A stretch of DNA of 64,000 bases from Pluralibacter sp. UBA7423 (GCA_002470465.1 DKMD01000022.1:141901-205900), one strand, 5' to 3'. Counted from the stretch's first letter, positions 33,672 through 44,325 are shown. Numbers and translations are program-made. The notes: generated from the letters alone by a model not told the origin.

Positions 33672-35189
33672 TTATTTCGTTGGACGCATTGCCGGGAACA
33701 GGATCACGTCACGAATGGTGTGGCTGTTAGTGAACAGCATAACCATACGGTCAATACCAATGCCCAGGCCCGCCGTTGGTGGCAGACCGTGTTCCAGCGC
33801 GGTAACGTAGTCTTCGTCGTAGAACATCGCTTCGTCATCGCCTGCCGCTTTCGCGTCAACCTGCTCCTGGAAGCGCTGCGCCTGATCTTCTGCATCGTTC
33901 AGCTCGCTGAAGCCGTTGCCGATCTCACGGCCACCGATGAAGAATTCAAAGCGGTCAGTGATTTCCGGGTTCACGTCGTTACGACGGGCCAGCGGAGAAA
34001 CTTCTGCCGGATATTCGGTAATGAAGGTTGGCTGAATCAGGTGCGCTTCCGCCACTTCCTCGAAGATCTCGGTCACGGTACGGCCCAGACCCCAGCTCTT
34101 CTCAACCTTGATGCCAATCTCAGCCGCGATAGCTTTCGCCGCGTCGAAATTGTCCAGGTCAGCCATGTTGGTTTCAGGACGATACTTTTTGATCGCCTCA
34201 CGCATGGTGAGTTTCTCGAACGGCTTGCCGAAGTCGAACGTCTGGTCGCCGTAAGGCACTTCAGTTTTGCCGAGAATGTTCTGCGCCAGGGTGCGGAACA
34301 GGGATTCGGTCAGCTCGATCAGATCTTTGTAATCTGCGTAGGCCATATAGAGTTCCATCATGGTGAACTCTGGGTTATGGCGAACGGAGATACCTTCGTT
34401 ACGGAAGTTACGGTTGATTTCGAACACGCGCTCGAAGCCACCGACCACCAGACGCTTCAGGTACAGTTCCGGCGCGATACGCAGGTACATGTCGAGATCC
34501 AGAGCGTTATGATGGGTGATGAACGGACGCGCGGACGCGCCGCCCGGGATCACCTGCATCATTGGGGTTTCCACTTCCATAAAGTCGCGACCCACCATGA
34601 ACTGGCGGATACCGGCGAGGATCTGGGAGCGCACTTTGAAGGTGTTGCGGGATTCATCGTTAGAGATGAGATCCAGGTAACGCTGACGGTAGCGTGCTTC
34701 CTGATCCTGCAAGCCGTGGAATTTGTCCGGCAGCGGGCGCAGGGCTTTGGTCAGCAGGCGCAGCTCGGTGCAGTGAACAGACAGCTCGCCGGTCTTGGTT
34801 TTGAACAGTTTACCTTTCGCGCCCAGAATATCGCCCAGATCCCATTTCTTGAACTGGTCGTTATAAACGCCTTCTGGCAGATCGTCGCGCGCAACATACA
34901 GCTGAATACGGCCGCCAACGTCCTGCAGCGTCACAAAAGAGGCTTTACCCATGATACGACGGGTCATCATGCGCCCGGCCACGGTAACTTCAACGTTCAG
35001 CGCTTCGAGCTCTTCATTTTCTTTCGCGCCAAATTCGGCGTGCAGCTGGTCGGAGGTACGATCGCGACGGAAATCGTTCGGGAAGGCAATGCCCTTCTCA
35101 CGCAGCGCGGCAAGCTTCTCGCGACGGGATTTCAGTTCGTTATTAAGATCAACGACTTCGTCAGCACCTTGTGCTTGTTGTTCAGACAT
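33672..35189 (-). CDS. lysS: Lysyl-tRNA synthetase LysS
   Basis: A 505-residue class II synthetase charging tRNA-Lys with lysine. The N-terminal OB-fold anticodon-binding domain ([20 protein letters not shown]) is followed by class II motif 2 ([20 protein letters not shown]) and motif 3 ([12 protein letters not shown]). Length equals the E. coli enzyme. It is nine bases downstream of prfB, the conserved operon order. Confidence 0.97.
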   Translation of the reverse strand: MSEQQAQGADEVVDLNNELKSRREKLAALREKGIAFPNDFRRDRTSDQLHAEFGAKENEELEALNVEVTVAGRMMTRRIMGKASFVTLQDVGGRIQLYVARDDLPEGVYNDQFKKWDLGDILGAKGKLFKTKTGELSVHCTELRLLTKALRPLPDKFHGLQDQEARYRQRYLDLISNDESRNTFKVRSQILAGIRQFMVGRDFMEVETPMMQVIPGGASARPFITHHNALDLDMYLRIAPELYLKRLVVGGFERVFEINRNFRNEGISVRHNPEFTMMELYMAYADYKDLIELTESLFRTLAQNILGKTEVPYGDQTFDFGKPFEKLTMREAIKKYRPETNMADLDNFDAAKAIAAEIGIKVEKSWGLGRTVTEIFEEVAEAHLIQPTFITEYPAEVSPLARRNDVNPEITDRFEFFIGGREIGNGFSELNDAEDQAQRFQEQVDAKAAGDDEAMFYDEDYVTALEHGLPPTAGLGIGIDRMVMLFTNSHTIRDVILFPAMRPTK

Positions 35190-35198
35190 TTTGGTTCC

Positions 35199-36297
35199 TC
35201 ATAACCCTGCTTTCAAACTAGCTTCGATAAACTGGTCGAGGCTGCCGTCCAGTACCGCCTGCGTATTGCGGGTTTCAACCCCGGTGCGCAGGTCTTTGAT
35301 ACGGGAATCGTCCAGTACGTATGAACGAATCTGGCTGCCCCAGCCGATATCCGATTTGTTTTCTTCCGCCGCCTGCTTCTCAGCATTTTTCTTCTGCATT
35401 TCCAGCTCGTACAGCTTCGCTTTCATCTGCTTCATGGCCTGATCTTTGTTCTTATGCTGCGAACGGTCGTTCTGGCACTGAGTGACGGTGTTGGTTGGAA
35501 TGTGGGTAATACGTACCGCAGATTCTGTACGGTTAACGTGCTGACCACCGGCACCGGAGGCGCGGTACACGTCGATACGCAGATCTGCTGGATTAATTTC
35601 GATATCGATGTCGTCATCGACTTCCGGGTAGACAAACGCGGAGCTGAACGACGTGTGGCGACGACCGCCGGAGTCAAACGGACTCTTACGGACCAGGCGG
35701 TGAACGCCCGTTTCGGTACGCAGCCAGCCAAATGCGTATTCGCCCTGAATGCGAATGGTCACGGATTTGATACCCGCGACTTCACCTTCGGACTCTTCAA
35801 TAATCTCTGTTTTGAAACCGCGTGCTTCCGCCCAGCGCAGATACATACGCATCAGCATGCTGGCCCAGTCCTGAGCTTCGGTACCGCCGGAGCCTGCCTG
35901 AATGTCAAGGTAGCAGTCGGCGCTGTCGTATTCACCGGAGAACATGCGGCGGAATTCAAGCTGAGCCAGTTTTTCGTCGAGCAGATCGAGCTCGGCGACG
36001 GCTTCGTTGAAGGTCTCTTCGTCATCGGCTTCAACGGCCAGCTCCAGCAGGCCAGAGACGTCTTCCAGCCCCTGAGACATCTGATCGAGCGTGTCGACGA
36101 TGGCTTCCAGCGACGAACGTTCTTTGCCCAGCGCCTGTGCGCGCTCAGGTTCGTTCCAGACGTCCGGCTGTTCCAGCTCGGCGTTTACTTCTTCCAGACG
36201 CTCTTTCTTGGCATCATAGTCAAAGATACCCCCTAAGAACGTCAGAGCGCTCCGTGAGGTCCTGAATGCGATTTTTTACCGGATTAATTTCAAACAT
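35199..36297 (-). CDS. prfB: Peptide chain release factor 2, with programmed +1 frameshift
   Basis: RF2 (365 residues after frameshift) terminates at UGA and UAA. Translation starts at ATG 36297 and reads 25 codons ([20 protein letters not shown]...GYL) to an in-frame TGA; the ribosome slips +1 at CTT TGA C and continues to 35199. The SPF-type tripeptide and catalytic GGQ ([16 protein letters not shown]) are visible. Residue 246 (just before SGAGGQ) is Ala, the common form, unlike the Thr of E. coli K-12. Frameshifting is autoregulatory: low RF2 favours the slip. Confidence 0.97.
36219..36234 (-). promoter_or_regulatory. prfB +1 frameshift site
   Basis: On the minus strand AGGGGG, TAT, CTT, TGA, C: an internal Shine-Dalgarno-like hexamer three bases before the slippery CTT, then the UGA stop with the weak-context C. 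It is identical to the E. coli site, at codon 26. Confidence 0.97.
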
Positions 36298-36388
36298 GGT
36301 CGATTATCTTTTTTTGGGCTTGTCAAAATGCGGTGATAAGAGCGGGATTTTAACGGATCTCCGCCCTTTTTTATAGGGAATCCTGACG

Positions 36389-38122
36389 CTAAATTGGCCA
36401 GATATTGTCGATGATCAGTTGCAGGCTGCGGTTTCCGCGAAACTCATTGATGTCCAACTTGTAGGCCAGTTCCACTTCGCGCACGCCGTTGTCTGGCCAG
36501 CAAGCGGTATCGACGTTAAACGCGATGCCGTCCAGCAGCGGGCCACCGCCTACCGGTTCCACCATCACCTTCAAATGCCGCTCACCCACCAGGCGCTGCT
36601 GAAGAAGCTTAAAGCGACCGTCAAACAGCGGTTCCGGGAACATCTGCCCCCACGGCCCCGCATCGCGCAGCAGCTGCGCCGTCTCCATGGTCATCTCAGC
36701 CGCCGATAGCGGGCCATCTGACACCACTTCACCTTGCAGGAGTGCCGGATCTAACCACTCGGTCACCAGCTCGCCAAAACGCAGCTGGAATTCGTCAAAG
36801 CGGGCCTCTTCCAGCGACAGACCAGCCGCCATCGCATGCCCACCGAACTTGATCATCATGCCAGGATAGAGCGTGTCGAGCCGCTCGAGCGCATCACGCA
36901 TGTGCAGACCCTGAATCGAACGGCCAGAGCCTTTAAGCGTGCCGTCACCCGCAGGGGCAAACGCAATCACCGGGCGATGGAAGCGCTCTTTAATGCGTGA
37001 AGCCAGAATACCCACCACGCCCTGATGCCACTCTGGATGATACATCGCAAGACCGCCCGGCAGCGTTTCGCTGCTGCGTTCAAGCTTCTCGCACAGCGTC
37101 AGCGCTTCTGCCTGCATGCCCTGTTCGATCTCTTTACGCGTCTGATTCAGCGCATCCAGTTCGTTGGCCAGCTGCCGCGCTTCACCGAGGTTGTCGCTGA
37201 GCAACAGCGCCACACCAACGGACATATCATCCAGGCGACCGGCGGCGTTCAGGCGCGGGCCGAGCGCAAAGCCCAGATCGCTTGCCGCCAGCTTCTGCGC
37301 ATCGCGGTTAGAGACTTCCAGCAGCGCTTTAATGCCGGGCCGACACTTCCCGGCGCGGATGCGGCTCAGGCCCTGCCACGTCAGAATGCGGTTGTTGGCA
37401 TCCAGCGGGACGACGTCCGCCACGGTGCCCAGGGCAACCAGGTCCAGCAGCTCAGCCAGATTCGGAATGGCAATGCCCTGCGCCTCAAACCAGCCTTTAT
37501 CACGCAGGTGGGTGCGCAGCGCCAGCATCAGATAAAAAGCGACGCCAACGCCCGCCAGCGATTTCGACGGGAAATCACAGTCGCGCAGATTTGGGTTAAT
37601 GATGGCTTCTGCGTCAGGCAGCGTATCGCCCGGCAGGTGGTGATCGGTCACCAGCACGGGAATGCCAAGCGCATGGGCGCGTTCAACACCTGCGTGAGAA
37701 GAGATGCCGTTGTCGACGGTCATAATGAGCTGTGCGCCACGCGCGTGGGCCTGATCGACCACTTCCGGACTCAGACCGTAGCCGTCTTCAAACCGGTTCG
37801 GCACCAGGTAGGTGACATTGCTGCAGCCAAGCTGGCGCAGCCCCAGCACGCTAAGCGCGGTACTGGTTGCGCCATCAGCGTCAAAATCACCCACCACGAC
37901 AATCCGCACGCCTTCACGGAGAGCGTCATAAAGCATTTCAACGGCCTTCTCTATGCCGGAGAGCTGCTGCCACGGCAGCATTCCTTTAACGCTACGTTCC
38001 AGATCGGCCGCGCTCAGCACGCCACGGCTGGCGTAAAGCCGCTGAAGCAATGGCGGGAGATCCGCAGGCAGCTGCGCCGAAAGGTTAACCTCCCGGCGGC
38101 GAAGTTGTATCTGCTGTTTCAC
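36389..38122 (-). CDS. recJ: Single-stranded DNA 5'-3' exonuclease RecJ
   Basis: A 577-residue DHH-family exonuclease of recombination and mismatch repair, same length as E. coli RecJ. The metal-binding motifs VVGDFDADGATST, MTVDNGISSH and VTDHHLPGDT lie in the first 170 residues, and the DHHA1 motif GSGRSIQGLHMRDAL and GGHAMAAG near 400. Translation starts five bases after the dsbC stop codon; dsbC, recJ and prfB are co-directional, as in E. coli. Confidence 0.97.
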   Translation of the reverse strand: MKQQIQLRRREVNLSAQLPADLPPLLQRLYASRGVLSAADLERSVKGMLPWQQLSGIEKAVEMLYDALREGVRIVVVGDFDADGATSTALSVLGLRQLGCSNVTYLVPNRFEDGYGLSPEVVDQAHARGAQLIMTVDNGISSHAGVERAHALGIPVLVTDHHLPGDTLPDAEAIINPNLRDCDFPSKSLAGVGVAFYLMLALRTHLRDKGWFEAQGIAIPNLAELLDLVALGTVADVVPLDANNRILTWQGLSRIRAGKCRPGIKALLEVSNRDAQKLAASDLGFALGPRLNAAGRLDDMSVGVALLLSDNLGEARQLANELDALNQTRKEIEQGMQAEALTLCEKLERSSETLPGGLAMYHPEWHQGVVGILASRIKERFHRPVIAFAPAGDGTLKGSGRSIQGLHMRDALERLDTLYPGMMIKFGGHAMAAGLSLEEARFDEFQLRFGELVTEWLDPALLQGEVVSDGPLSAAEMTMETAQLLRDAGPWGQMFPEPLFDGRFKLLQQRLVGERHLKVMVEPVGGGPLLDGIAFNVDTACWPDNGVREVELAYKLDINEFRGNRSLQLIIDNIWPI

Positions 38123-38127
38123 GCCGC

Positions 38128-38841
38128 TTATTTACCGCTGGTCTGTTTCTGATGCTCGTCGAGGAAGGCTTTCATCTCTTTCGGCGCCTGATAGCCCGGA
38201 ACCACGTAGCCATCGTTCAGCACAACGGCTGGCGTGCCGTTCACGCCAAACTGCACGCCCAGTGCGTAGTGGTTGGCGATGTTGATGTCACAGCTGGCAG
38301 GCTGAACGCCTTTACCGTCCATGGCGTCATCAAAGGCTTTGTTGCGATCTTTCGCGCACCAGATGGCTTTCATGTCCTGCTCAGGCTGGCTCTGCACGCC
38401 TGCGCGCGGGAAAGCCAGATAGCGCACGGTAATACCCAGCGCGTTATAGTCTTTCATTTCTTCATGCAGCTTGTGGCAGTAACCGCAGGTGATGTCGGTG
38501 AACACGGTAATCACATGCTTTTCCTGCGGAGCCTTGTAGACAATCATCTCTTTTTCCAGCGCGTTCAGCTTGCCCATCAGCAGCTTGTTGGTCACGTTGA
38601 CCGGGCTTGCGCCGCTGACGTCGTACATTGGTCCCTGGATGATGTGCTTCCCGTCTTCGGTCACGTACAGCACGCCGCTGTTGGTCAGCACCGTTTTCAT
38701 GCCTGCAACCGGGGATGACTGAATGTCCGTGCTCTGCACGCCCAGCTTCGCCAGCGACTGCTGAATGGCGGCATCGTCAGCCTGAGCGGTACCGCAAAGT
38801 GCAGCCGCCAGCAGAGAGAACATCGCTAAACCTTTTTTCAT
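38128..38841 (-). CDS. dsbC: Periplasmic disulfide isomerase DsbC
   Basis: A 237-residue secreted protein with a signal peptide (MKKGLAMFSLLAAALCGTAQA), an N-terminal dimerisation domain and a thioredoxin domain with the active site CGYC (ITCGYCHKLHEEM). A second disulfide pair (AIWCAKD, PASCDIN) is also present. It reshuffles wrong disulfides and is kept reduced by DsbD. The start at 38841 is that of E. coli DsbC (236 aa); the longer frame is the xerD shadow. Confidence 0.97.
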   Translation of the reverse strand: MKKGLAMFSLLAAALCGTAQADDAAIQQSLAKLGVQSTDIQSSPVAGMKTVLTNSGVLYVTEDGKHIIQGPMYDVSGASPVNVTNKLLMGKLNALEKEMIVYKAPQEKHVITVFTDITCGYCHKLHEEMKDYNALGITVRYLAFPRAGVQSQPEQDMKAIWCAKDRNKAFDDAMDGKGVQPASCDINIANHYALGVQFGVNGTPAVVLNDGYVVPGYQAPKEMKAFLDEHQKQTSGK

Positions 38842-38869
38842 AACCTTTCCTGTCTGTTTCGTTTTCAGC

Positions 38870-39766
38870 TCACGCACGAGGGTGATGCTGTTGATGAAGT
38901 TGCCGCAGCCGTTCCGTAGCAACGTGCGTATAAATCTGCGTTGTTGAAAGATCGCTGTGCCCCAGCAGCATTTGCACCACGCGCAAATCCGCGCCGTGGT
39001 TGAGCAGATGCGTGGCAAAGGCGTGCCGCAGCACGTGGGGCGACAGCTTTTCGCTGTCGATGCCCGCAAGCAATGCATAGTGTTTGATGCGGTGCCAGAA
39101 CGTCTGACGCGTCATCTGCTGGGCGCGCTGGCTCGGGAACAGCACATCAATCGACACACCGTTTAGCAACCAGGGCCGACCGTATTCAAGGTAATTCTCC
39201 AGCCAGTACACGGCTTCTTCACCGAGCGGCACCAGCCGTTCTTTGTTGCCTTTACCGATAACCCTCACCACGCCCTGGCGTAAGCTGATATCGCTCATCG
39301 TCAGCCCCACCAGTTCCGACACGCGCAGGCCCGTGGCGTAAAGCACTTCGAGCATCGCTTTATCGCGCAGCTCAAGCGGTTGGTCAACCAGCGGTGACTG
39401 TAGCAATCTTTCCACCTGTGCTTCGCTCAGATCTTTGGGCAAACGCTGTGGCAACTTCGGCGAAGCCAGCCGCGCGCTCGGATCGTCCTGGCGTACTTTT
39501 TCGCGATACAAATGCTGAAAAAAGCGACGCATGGCGCTCAACAAACGGGCCGAGCTGGTGGCCTTATAGCCCCCTTCGACACGCTCTGCCAGCAGAAGTT
39601 GCAGATCGGTGTGCTGCACTGTTTCGCTGTTCAGGCCGTGCTTGTACAGCCATTCAATGAGCATCGTTAAATCGCGGCGGTAGGCGCTGAGCGTGTTCTC
39701 GGCGAGGTTTTTCTCCAGCCAAAGCGCATCGAGAAAATGTTCGATTTGCGCGAGATCCTTTTCCAT
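38870..39766 (-). CDS. xerD: Site-specific tyrosine recombinase XerD
   Basis: A 298-residue recombinase, identical in length to E. coli XerD. With XerC it resolves chromosome dimers at dif under FtsK control. The catalytic set is visible: Arg in YATGLRVSELVGL, HVLRHAFATHLL, LLGHSDLSTTQIYTH with the nucleophilic Tyr in this last motif. Start at 39766 has a TCCAGGAGG site eight bases upstream. The order xerD-dsbC-recJ is conserved. Confidence 0.97.
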   Translation of the reverse strand: MEKDLAQIEHFLDALWLEKNLAENTLSAYRRDLTMLIEWLYKHGLNSETVQHTDLQLLLAERVEGGYKATSSARLLSAMRRFFQHLYREKVRQDDPSARLASPKLPQRLPKDLSEAQVERLLQSPLVDQPLELRDKAMLEVLYATGLRVSELVGLTMSDISLRQGVVRVIGKGNKERLVPLGEEAVYWLENYLEYGRPWLLNGVSIDVLFPSQRAQQMTRQTFWHRIKHYALLAGIDSEKLSPHVLRHAFATHLLNHGADLRVVQMLLGHSDLSTTQIYTHVATERLRQLHQQHHPRA

Positions 39767-39866
39767 ATGTGCCTCCTGGAACCAGCCAACGGCCTCATTA
39801 TGCCTTAAGGCAATACCTTTCTGATACACTAGCGCAAAGTCATAGCAAGCACTGAGAGTTTTCGCG

Positions 39867-40388
39867 ATGAAAATTGGCCTCTTTTACGGCTCCAGCACCT
39901 GTTATACCGAAATGGCCGCGGAGAAGATCCGCGACATTATTGGCGCAGAGCTGGTGACGTTGCACAACCTGAAAGACGATTCCCCACAGCTGATGGAACA
40001 GTACGACGTCCTGATCCTCGGCATCCCGACCTGGGATTTTGGTGAAATCCAGGAGGATTGGGAAGCTATTTGGGCTGAGCTGGATAACCTTAATCTTGAT
40101 GGGAAAATCGTGGCGCTTTACGGCATGGGCGATCAGTTGGGCTACGGCGAGTGGTTCCTGGATGCGTTAGGTATGCTGCATGACAAACTTGCCGGCAAGG
40201 CGGTGAAATTCATTGGCTACTGGCCAACGGAAGGATACGAATTCACCAGCCCGAAACCCGTCATCGCGGACGGCCAGCTGTTTGTCGGCCTGGCGCTGGA
40301 CGAAACCAACCAGTATGACCTGAGCGACGACCGCATTCAGGCCTGGTGCGAGCAAATCCTCGGCGAAATGGCCGAGCAGTTCTCCTGA
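39867..40388 (+). CDS. fldB: Flavodoxin 2
   Basis: A 173-residue FMN electron carrier. The phosphate loop [12 protein letters not shown] is at the N-terminus, and [15 protein letters not shown] and [13 protein letters not shown] flank the flavin ring. In E. coli fldB is a SoxRS-regulated flavodoxin distinct from the essential fldA. Divergent from xerD across 100 bases. Confidence 0.95.
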   Translation: MKIGLFYGSSTCYTEMAAEKIRDIIGAELVTLHNLKDDSPQLMEQYDVLILGIPTWDFGEIQEDWEAIWAELDNLNLDGKIVALYGMGDQLGYGEWFLDALGMLHDKLAGKAVKFIGYWPTEGYEFTSPKPVIADGQLFVGLALDETNQYDLSDDRIQAWCEQILGEMAEQFS

Positions 40389-40395
40389 TATACCG

Positions 40396-40806
40396 CTACT
40401 GCTGAGCGGGCTGTTGCAAAATGGTCCGCCGCAAATCCCGCCACTCCCCGGCATCCATGCTGTCCGCCGCCAGCCACAGGTGCGTACGCTTGCGTCCATC
40501 AATCCGACGTAAACGTAGCATCATCCCACTCTTGAGCACCCAGGGCGTACCGAGCAAATCCCACTCCTGGTTTTGCCAGCGCACGCGAGAATCCATCAGC
40601 AGTTTGATCTCACCCTGGCTGGCATTAATACGCCGCTGGCTGCGAACGCAGTCAAACACCACCAGCGACAGCAGCAGAAGCCACAACGGGGTATAGCTCA
40701 ACGGCCAGGGTATCAGCAATATAAAAGCCGCCACCATACCGTGGAGTAATAAAGAGACCCACTGTGCGCGCCACGAGACGCGTAGATCAGATTGCCACAG
40801 GACCAC
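40396..40806 (-). CDS. ygfX: YgfX (CptA), membrane partner of SdhE
   Basis: A 136-residue protein with two membrane helices near its N-terminus ([20 protein letters not shown], then [18 protein letters not shown]) and a cytoplasmic tail. The GTG start at 40806 gives [12 protein letters not shown], exactly the E. coli start; the longer open frame re-reads sdhE. The start overlaps the sdhE 3' end by 20 bases. In E. coli and Serratia YgfX interacts with SdhE and has been linked to cell division (CptA) and pigment production. Confidence 0.92.
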   Translation of the reverse strand: MVLWQSDLRVSWRAQWVSLLLHGMVAAFILLIPWPLSYTPLWLLLLSLVVFDCVRSQRRINASQGEIKLLMDSRVRWQNQEWDLLGTPWVLKSGMMLRLRRIDGRKRTHLWLAADSMDAGEWRDLRRTILQQPAQQ

Positions 40807-41053
40807 GTTCCCGATTCCGTGTCTGAATAAGTTGCACCATCCGCTGAAGTTCAGCATCCGCTGGCTTGCCGTGATTCATCAGCCAGTTAAACAAATCCGG
40901 GTCGTCGCACTCCAGAAGGCGAATAAACAGCGCTTTATCATCGTCGCTGAGCGTTTCGTATTCGTACTCAAAAAAGGGCATGATCGAAATATCGAGTTCA
41001 CGCATTCCCCGACGGCACGCCCAATGAATACGGGCTTTGTTGTTGATGTCCAT
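40787..41053 (-). CDS. sdhE: Succinate dehydrogenase flavinylation factor SdhE
   Basis: An 88-residue single-domain protein required to attach FAD covalently to SdhA and FrdA. The signature RGMRELD (RGxxE) lies at residues 15-21, then [14 protein letters not shown]. Start at 41053 ([11 protein letters not shown]) matches E. coli; the open frame upstream is unsupported. Operon with ygfX, overlapping by 20 bases. Confidence 0.95.
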   Translation of the reverse strand: MDINNKARIHWACRRGMRELDISIMPFFEYEYETLSDDDKALFIRLLECDDPDLFNWLMNHGKPADAELQRMVQLIQTRNRERGPVAI

Positions 41054-41300
41054 GTTGTCCTTCCTGACAGTCGATATTGAGTAGTTTAACGCGTTTTTTT
41101 CACTTACTTTACAGGAATATTGCTTATTGCGGCGCAATTCCAGAGACATTCCACACTAATTACATGGAATTACTTTATTTTCCACGCCGCCTCGCGAAAC
41201 AGAATAATGGCACAAATGGTCTTCGGAAAGCGCTTGCAATGCGCAATAGCTCTTTTACCATTAGTCATTAACACTGCGTTAAGCTATTCAGGACATGATT
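41054..41300. promoter_or_regulatory. sdhE-ygfZ divergent gap
   Basis: This 247-bp gap should hold both the sdhE-ygfX and the ygfZ promoters. Beyond that I can point to no specific operator. Confidence 0.4.
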
Positions 41301-42284
41301 ATGGCTTTTACTCCTTTTCCTCCTCGTCAGCCCTCTTCTTCTGCCCGTTTGCCGTTAACGCTGATGTCTCTTGATGACTGGGCGCTGGCGACCATTACCG
41401 GCAAAGACAGCGAAAGCTATCTGCAAGGCCAGGTGACAGCGGACGTCGCACAAATGACGGACCATCAGCACTTACTGGCGGCGCACTGCGATGCCAAAGG
41501 CAAAATGTGGAGCAATTTACGCCTGTTCCGCGAACCAGAAGGCTTTGCCTGGATTGAACGCCGAAACGTACGTGACGCTCAGCTGACCGAGCTGAAGAAA
41601 TACGCCATCTTTTCCAAAGTCAGTATCGTGCCAGACGATGCACGAGTACTCCTGGGCGTAGCCGGTTTTCAGGCCCGTGCGGCGCTGGCAAATCTCTTTT
41701 CCACCCTGCCAGACGGCGAAAACCAGGTCGTGCGTGACGGCGACAGCACTCTGCTGTGGTTCGAACACCCTGCCGAGCGCTTCCTGCTGGTTGTCAGTGA
41801 AGAGACTGCACAACGCGTGACGGATGCGCTGCGCGGCGAAGCGGCGCTGAACAACAGCCAGCAGTGGCTGGCCCTCAATATTGAGGCTGGCCTGCCGGTG
41901 ATCGACAGCGCGAACAGCGCGCAGTTTATTCCTCAGGCCACCAATATTCAGGCGCTCGGTGGCATCAGCTTTAAGAAAGGCTGCTACACCGGTCAGGAAA
42001 TGGTCGCTCGCGCCAAATTCCGTGGCGCTAACAAGCGCGCACTCTGGTCCCTGGCAGGCAGCGCCAGCCGCGTGCCGGAAGCCGGTGAAGATCTTGAACT
42101 GAAAATGGGTGAAAACTGGCGTCGTACCGGTACCGTGCTCGCCGCCGTTCAGTTAGATGACGGTAGCGTGCGGGTTCAGGCAGTCATGAATAACGATATG
42201 GAGCCAGACAGCGTCTTCCGCGTGCGTGAAGATGCCGGTTCACTGCGCATTGAACCCCTCCCGTATTCACTCGAAGAGGCGTAA
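41301..42284 (+). CDS. ygfZ: Folate-binding Fe-S repair protein YgfZ
   Basis: A 327-residue relative of the T-protein (GcvT) that uses tetrahydrofolate and helps assemble or repair certain [4Fe-4S] enzymes such as MiaB. The family motif KGCYTGQE (Cys near 228) is intact. Start [11 protein letters not shown] was chosen by identity with E. coli; the GTG/ATG two codons earlier is unlikely. Confidence 0.95.
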   Translation: MAFTPFPPRQPSSSARLPLTLMSLDDWALATITGKDSESYLQGQVTADVAQMTDHQHLLAAHCDAKGKMWSNLRLFREPEGFAWIERRNVRDAQLTELKKYAIFSKVSIVPDDARVLLGVAGFQARAALANLFSTLPDGENQVVRDGDSTLLWFEHPAERFLLVVSEETAQRVTDALRGEAALNNSQQWLALNIEAGLPVIDSANSAQFIPQATNIQALGGISFKKGCYTGQEMVARAKFRGANKRALWSLAGSASRVPEAGEDLELKMGENWRRTGTVLAAVQLDDGSVRVQAVMNNDMEPDSVFRVREDAGSLRIEPLPYSLEEA

Positions 42285-42353
42285 TTGACTCATCGCCGGG
42301 AATATTTCGTCCCGGCGACAGCAATTTTATACAAAGCGAAGGCGGAGGGGTGA

Positions 42354-43178
42354 ATGAAACTAAAAATCAAAGAACAAACCCATTTCCACCGCGTTGATGC
42401 CCTCGGTGGCCTCGACATGCTTCAGGCACGCTATTACAAGCAGCGCTTCGCCCGTCACGTCCACGATACGTTCTGCATCGGCGTCATCGACCAGGGCGCA
42501 CAGCGCTTTTATCGTTCAGGTGCAGAGCACGTTGCTCCTCGCGGAGACATCATCATCGTCAACGCCGATGACGTGCACACCGGCAGCTCTGAGCTGGAGC
42601 ACGGCTGGGCTTATCGCGCGATCTATCCGCACCCGGATATGCTGAACAACATTCTGCGTCAGGTGCCTGACGGCAAAGATTTTGTGCCCTGGTTTCCGGA
42701 TGCCGTGATCCACGACCCTGGGCTTTCAGAGCAACTTTTACTGACCTTTAGCATGCTCGATAAAGAAGGGAACAACCTGCTGAAGGAGACTCTGCTACTT
42801 TCGTCGCTCACCCTCCTTAGCGTCCGCTATAGCCGCACCCGCAAGCCCCCTCTTGAATTACCTGCGGCAACCCAACGCATTTTGCGGGCGAAAGACTTCA
42901 TGGATAGCTGTCCGGAAGAGGACCATACCCTGACCCGGCTGGCCGAGCTGGCGGGGCTCAGCCACTGGCATTTTTTGCGCCAGTTCAAGCTCATTACGGG
43001 GATGACGCCCCACGCTTATCTGGTACAGGCCCGGCTGCGAAAAGCCCGCACGCTGCTGCGCCAGGGGCTCACTATTCTTGATACGTCAATCCTTTGTGGA
43101 TTCACCGATCAGAGCCACTTCCATCGCCATTTTAAGAACTCCATTGGCCTGACGCCGGGCGAATTTATTAAGGCCTGA
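42354..43178 (+). CDS. AraC-family regulator, probably of azlCD
   Basis: A 274-residue regulator with an N-terminal cupin sensor (ARHVHDTFCIGVIDQGAQRFY) and a C-terminal double helix-turn-helix (LTRLAELAGLSHWHFLRQFK, then ILCGFTDQSHFHRHFKNSIG). It lies 83 bases before the azlCD exporter genes on the same strand. AraC proteins with this layout commonly control adjacent AzlCD or LysE-type exporters; an amino acid is the likely ligand. It is absent at this locus in K-12. Confidence 0.85.
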   Translation: MKLKIKEQTHFHRVDALGGLDMLQARYYKQRFARHVHDTFCIGVIDQGAQRFYRSGAEHVAPRGDIIIVNADDVHTGSSELEHGWAYRAIYPHPDMLNNILRQVPDGKDFVPWFPDAVIHDPGLSEQLLLTFSMLDKEGNNLLKETLLLSSLTLLSVRYSRTRKPPLELPAATQRILRAKDFMDSCPEEDHTLTRLAELAGLSHWHFLRQFKLITGMTPHAYLVQARLRKARTLLRQGLTILDTSILCGFTDQSHFHRHFKNSIGLTPGEFIKA

Positions 43179-43261
43179 GGCTGAGCAATAACATTCAATA
43201 CACCCCTTCGCAGGTTCGATAGCGTTAACAGCACGTCAGTTACAGCCAGTTAGCGTAATCT

Positions 43262-43996
43262 ATGAGAAAAGCCATCGTTGAGTCCAGCGCGTACAATGAG
43301 CTGCAAGGTTCACCGCGTTCATCCTTCATGCGCGGCGCAGTAGAAATGCTGCCGCTCTGCGTTTCCGTGATCCCGTGGGGGATCCTTGCGGGTTCGATGG
43401 CTATCCAGGCTGGCCTGACGTTCTGGCAAAGCGTGGGTATGTCAGCGATTGTTTTCGCGGGTGCGGCACAGCTGGTGACGCTCGGGCTAACCATGACCGG
43501 CGCGAGCGTATTAACGATTATTGTCTCGGTCTTTTTTATCACCTCTCAGCATTTTATTTATGGCCTGACGCTGCGGGAATTTGTTTCATGCCTGAAAACA
43601 AAATTACGCCTGCCAATTGGCTTTCTGTTAACCGATGAGTTGTTCGCCCTCAGCGAAACAAAAAATAAGCGAACAGAATTAACGCCGGGGTATATGATCG
43701 GCGCCGGGCTGACCTTTTATTTGTCGTGGAATATTTTCAGCCTGATGGGTATTGTCATGGCCTCTTCTGTGCCTGACCTTGATAAGTACCATCTCGATTA
43801 TTCCATCGTTGCCACGTTTATTACCATTGTGGTGCCGATGATAAAAAAAATAAGTACCCTGGCGGGCGTCGGCATTTCACTGGTGCTGTCGATGATCCTG
43901 AGCTATTGCCAGGTAGAGGGCGCCATCGTTCTGGCGGGCCTGACGGGCATGTTCTCTTCCGTGGCTATCTCGGCGATGATTAAGGAGAAACAATGA
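43262..43996 (+). CDS. azlC: Branched-chain amino acid exporter subunit AzlC
   Basis: A 244-residue inner-membrane protein of about six helices with the AzlC-family opening SFMRGAVEMLPLCVSVIPWG and the conserved FAGAAQLV. With AzlD it exports branched-chain amino acids and analogues (YgaZH in E. coli is the related pair). Stop codon overlaps the azlD start by four bases (ATGA), so translation is coupled. Confidence 0.9.
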   Translation: MRKAIVESSAYNELQGSPRSSFMRGAVEMLPLCVSVIPWGILAGSMAIQAGLTFWQSVGMSAIVFAGAAQLVTLGLTMTGASVLTIIVSVFFITSQHFIYGLTLREFVSCLKTKLRLPIGFLLTDELFALSETKNKRTELTPGYMIGAGLTFYLSWNIFSLMGIVMASSVPDLDKYHLDYSIVATFITIVVPMIKKISTLAGVGISLVLSMILSYCQVEGAIVLAGLTGMFSSVAISAMIKEKQ

Positions 43997-44307
43997 GCTG
44001 GTTTCTGATTTTGAGCCTTGCCGCCATCGTCTTTTTTAATCGCTATGTGTTTCTGGAACCGAATGTACCGCTGAAAATACCGGTCATTATTAATAAAGCG
44101 CTTAAGTATTCCGCACCTTGTTTACTGACCGCAATTTGCGGGCCAATTATTTTGATGGATCACGGTGTGGTGCGTGAATTCCCGTTCAACCCGTACTTTC
44201 TCGGGGCGATATTCAGCGTCATTATTGCCTTATTAATCCGCAATATTGTCAGCGCGGTATTATTAAGCCTCGCAGTGTTTTATCTCATTAACCATTTTCT
44301 ACAATAG
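43993..44307 (+). CDS. azlD: Branched-chain amino acid exporter subunit AzlD
   Basis: A 104-residue protein of four short helices, a size and pattern typical of AzlD/YgaH. It is coupled to azlC by an ATGA overlap. The conserved RYVFL and LKYSAPCLLTAI segments are visible. Confidence 0.88.
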   Translation: MSWFLILSLAAIVFFNRYVFLEPNVPLKIPVIINKALKYSAPCLLTAICGPIILMDHGVVREFPFNPYFLGAIFSVIIALLIRNIVSAVLLSLAVFYLINHFLQ

Positions 44308-44325
44308 GTCACAACGGGAGTGATT

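Noticed and set aside
33564..35204. 546-residue open frame on the plus strand opposite lysS
   Set aside because: It mirrors the lysS coding sequence; composition is that of an antisense frame in a high-GC-third-position gene, and lysS on the other strand is certain.
37025..38152. 375-residue open frame opposite recJ
   Set aside because: Antisense shadow of recJ, rich in Arg, Gln and His with no domain.
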